A stretch of 60,168 nt of DNA from Niveispirillum sp. (GTDB taxonomy: Bacteria; Pseudomonadota; Alphaproteobacteria; Azospirillales; Azospirillaceae), in contig NZ_JAGOGJ010000030.1 of assembly GCF_017996735.1 (NCBI RefSeq), forward strand, positions 1 through 60,168, given 5' to 3'. The stretch's first letter is position 1. Each line of letters starts with the position of its first letter. Under the pieces are notes generated by a model. The model worked only from the letters and a program-made list of their open reading frames with translations. It had not been told where the DNA came from and searched no databases. Shown here one piece after another: positions 58,204-60,168 of the stretch. Made by a program: the position numbers and the translations under genes.

Positions 58204-60168
58204 ATGGCGAATGGACATTCACTTCGGGTGCGTGGTCAGTTCCTGACCGGTGTGGCGGCAATGGTGCTGGCACTGCCCCTTGGTGCGGCAGCTCAGACCG
58301 AACCGGCCGCTGGCGAAGAGCCGGTGCTGCTGGAAGAGATCATCGTGACAGCGCAAAAGCGCATGGAACGTCTGGTCGATGTGCCGATGGCGATCACCGC
58401 CGTCACCGGGGCGGAGATCGGACGGCGCGGGGCCTCCAGCCTGCAGGATCTGCAATATTCGGTGCCCGGCCTGTCGCTGGTGGAAACCGGCCCCGGCCAG
58501 GAGCGCCTGCAGATGCGCGGCGTGTCGGCCACCAACGGCCTGCCCACGGTCGGCCAGTATCTGGACGAGATGCCGATCAGTACTGACGACAATACCCAGA
58601 GCCTGGGCCTGCGTCTGATCGATATGGAACGGATCGAGGTGCTGCGCGGCCCCCAGGGCACGCTTTATGGCGAAGGCTCGATGGGCGGCACGATCCGCTA
58701 TCTGACGGCCAATCCCAACCTGTCGGAATATGGCGGCAGCGTCGAGGCCCAGGCCGGGGCGGTGAAGGATGGCAACACGGCACGGCGGATCAACGGCACC
58801 GTCAATCTGCCATTGGTTGAGGATCGCATCGGCATTCGCGTGGCCGCGGGCTACGAGAATACCGGCGGCTGGATCGACAGTTCGGCCACGGGCGACAGCA
58901 ATGTGAATGCCGCCCGGATCTTCACGATCCGGGGCAAGCTGCTGGCCGAGATCAACGACAGCCTGCAGGCATCCCTCATGGTCCTGCACCAGGACCAGAA
59001 GCAGGATTACCAGAATTACGGCCGTAACCGGCAAACCTCCTCGCCATTGGCGACGTTCAACAATCCCAATTACGATCTGGTCAATGCCGTGGTCCGCTGG
59101 GACCTGGGCTGGGCCTCGCTGCTGAACAGCTTTGGCTATCAGAACGCGCAAAACAGCACCATGACGGACCTTTCCTCCGTTTATGTGCCGCTGCTGCCGT
59201 TGCTGGGCTTCCCGCGCGGCTTCATCACCAGCGTGGGGCTGGGCTCGACCTCTGATATCGACATCTTTACCGACGAGCTGCGTCTGGCATCGGCGCCCGG
59301 TGGCGCCCTGGAATGGACGGTCGGGCTCTATGGGCGGCAGCTTGATCGAACCGGTGTCTCGCGGACGGTTACAGCCCCCGGCACGGCCCCCTTCGATCTG
59401 ATCTCGGCCACGGCGAACAGTAAGTCCAAGGCGGGGGCCGTGTTCGGCGAACTGGCCTGGCACGCGAGCGAGGATGTGACCGTGACCGGCGGCCTGCGCT
59501 ATTTCTATGAAGAGCGGGATCTCACCGCCATATCCGCCAGTTTCGGCAGCCCCGCGACCAACAACAACAATGGCGACTTCTCTTCCGTCAATCCGCGGGT
59601 GAATGTCAGCTACAAATATTCACAGGAAGGGCTGGTCTATGCCAGTGCCGCCAAGGGGTTCCGCAGCGGCGGCTTCAATTCCGCCGCCACCGGTGGTCCC
59701 CCCAATTATGATCCGGAGGATCTGTGGACCTATGAGCTGGGGGCACGCCACCAGCTGCTGGACCAGCGGCTCAGCTTTGATGCGGCGGTCTATTACAATG
59801 ACTGGACCGGGGTGCAGAGCTCGTTCTTCCCGGTGGGTGCTGCCATCGGCTACATCACCAATGGCGGCAAGGTGCAGGGTTGGGGCGTCGATGCCTCCGT
59901 CACCGCGCGTCCAATCACGGGCCTCACCTTGAACGCGACCTATGGTTGGAACAATCTCTCCTACAAGACCGCCTCGGCCGAACATGCCGTGGGCGACGGT
60001 GTCGATTATGCGGTCCAGGAAAGTTGGTCGGGCTATATCGATTACCGGCGACCCGTCTTCCAGGGGACCAGCGGTTTCGCCCGCCTGGATTACCAGCATG
60101 CCGGCCGCTCCTCGATCATCAATCGCGGCTCCAACGTGAATGTCAGGATCGGTTCCCGCGATATGCTG
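58204..60168 (+). CDS. TonB-dependent receptor, N-terminal part (runs off the right edge)
   Basis: 655 codons without a stop up to the window end. Signal peptide MANGHSLRVRGQFLTGVAA with a hydrophobic core and AAAQ cleavage site, then LLEEIIVTAQKRMERLVDVPM as TonB-box region, and a plug domain: LQDLQYSVPGLSLVE, GLPTVGQYLDEMPI, MERIEVLRGPQGTLYGEGSMGGTIRYLT. Barrel strands follow, with RSGGFNSAATGGPP near residue 490. The sequence style resembles sphingomonad receptors. It follows the regulator by 200 bp and may have its own promoter; import of a substrate for the sox region or another gene set is unknown. Confidence 0.93.
   Translation, partial: MANGHSLRVRGQFLTGVAAMVLALPLGAAAQTEPAAGEEPVLLEEIIVTAQKRMERLVDVPMAITAVTGAEIGRRGASSLQDLQYSVPGLSLVETGPGQERLQMRGVSATNGLPTVGQYLDEMPISTDDNTQSLGLRLIDMERIEVLRGPQGTLYGEGSMGGTIRYLTANPNLSEYGGSVEAQAGAVKDGNTARRINGTVNLPLVEDRIGIRVAAGYENTGGWIDSSATGDSNVNAARIFTIRGKLLAEINDSLQASLMVLHQDQKQDYQNYGRNRQTSSPLATFNNPNYDLVNAVVRWDLGWASLLNSFGYQNAQNSTMTDLSSVYVPLLPLLGFPRGFITSVGLGSTSDIDIFTDELRLASAPGGALEWTVGLYGRQLDRTGVSRTVTAPGTAPFDLISATANSKSKAGAVFGELAWHASEDVTVTGGLRYFYEERDLTAISASFGSPATNNNNGDFSSVNPRVNVSYKYSQEGLVYASAAKGFRSGGFNSAATGGPPNYDPEDLWTYELGARHQLLDQRLSFDAAVYYNDWTGVQSSFFPVGAAIGYITNGGKVQGWGVDASVTARPITGLTLNATYGWNNLSYKTASAEHAVGDGVDYAVQESWSGYIDYRRPVFQGTSGFARLDYQHAGRSSIINRGSNVNVRIGSRDML

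Noticed and set aside
1..60168. CRISPR arrays, rRNA genes, riboswitches and replication origins
   Set aside because: I looked for regularly spaced repeats, conserved rRNA segments, known riboswitch cores and iteron/DnaA clusters and found none that hold up.

Overview
The window is about 60 kb of GC-rich (roughly 65% by eye) bacterial chromosome with dense operons, many GTG/TTG starts, TonB-dependent receptors and IS630-type debris. Codon style, gene families and synteny suggest an alphaproteobacterium of the Azospirillaceae/Rhodospirillales or Sphingomonadales type; this is an inference, since no rRNA or other marker gene is present.

Region 1 (1-14.2 kb) looks like an aromatic-compound catabolic cluster. 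It holds two adjacent class III (LigB-like) extradiol dioxygenase-type genes, one lacking the usual metal-ligand residues. It also holds a two-subunit Rieske ring-hydroxylating dioxygenase, an HpaI-type aldolase fused by translational coupling to a cupin-like protein, a MarR regulator, a 2Fe-2S ferredoxin with its reductase, a class I (VOC) extradiol dioxygenase, a fumarylacetoacetase-type hydrolase, a VanA-like Rieske oxygenase, an alpha/beta hydrolase, a berberine-bridge-type flavoenzyme and an aldehyde dehydrogenase. Three of its promoters carry the same palindrome, AGCATAA-N-TTATGCT, over or next to the -10 element, so they are probably one regulon under the local MarR protein.

Region 2 (14.2-15.1 kb) is a scar: a 495-bp IS630-type remnant that supplies the last base of the aldehyde dehydrogenase stop codon, next to a truncated MFS transporter fragment.

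Region 3 (15.1-31.7 kb) is mostly on the minus strand. An eight-gene operon encodes a two-subunit CoA-transferase, an Ltp2-like thiolase-fold protein with its DUF35 partner, a class III aminotransferase, two SDR dehydrogenases and a RidA protein. A large TonB receptor lies upstream. A second operon (PrpF, isocitrate-lyase/PEP-mutase, metallo-beta-lactamase fold, MmgE/PrpD) resembles a methylcitrate-cycle tool set without the citrate synthase. A 3-hydroxyisobutyrate-dehydrogenase-like enzyme, a second HpaI-type aldolase and a SnoaL-like protein follow.

Region 4 (31.7-42.9 kb) contains two parallel modules, each made of an MFS transporter, an amidohydrolase and a divergent LysR regulator. They flank a plus-strand esterase, Baeyer-Villiger monooxygenase and lipocalin-like set suited to cleaving an aryl or alkyl ketone through an ester. 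A second copy of the cupin-like protein belongs to the first module.

Region 5 (43.5-51.8 kb) is a recognisable lysine/pipecolate catabolic cluster: amaB, a ydiJ-like D-2-hydroxyglutarate dehydrogenase, hglS (2-oxoadipate hydroxylase/decarboxylase, with its catalytic residues), and an amaA-like oxidase that is frameshifted in a C-run. A LysR regulator lies at its end. Region 6 (51.9-58.0 kb) is the heterotetrameric sarcosine oxidase operon soxBDAG with a divergent GlxA/AraC-type regulator. A second TonB receptor runs off the right edge.

Taken together, the first 42 kb look like a catabolic island that imports aromatic or related substrates, opens the rings and processes the products via aldolase, hydrolase, CoA-transferase and tricarboxylic-acid-type steps. 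The actual substrate cannot be read from the sequence.
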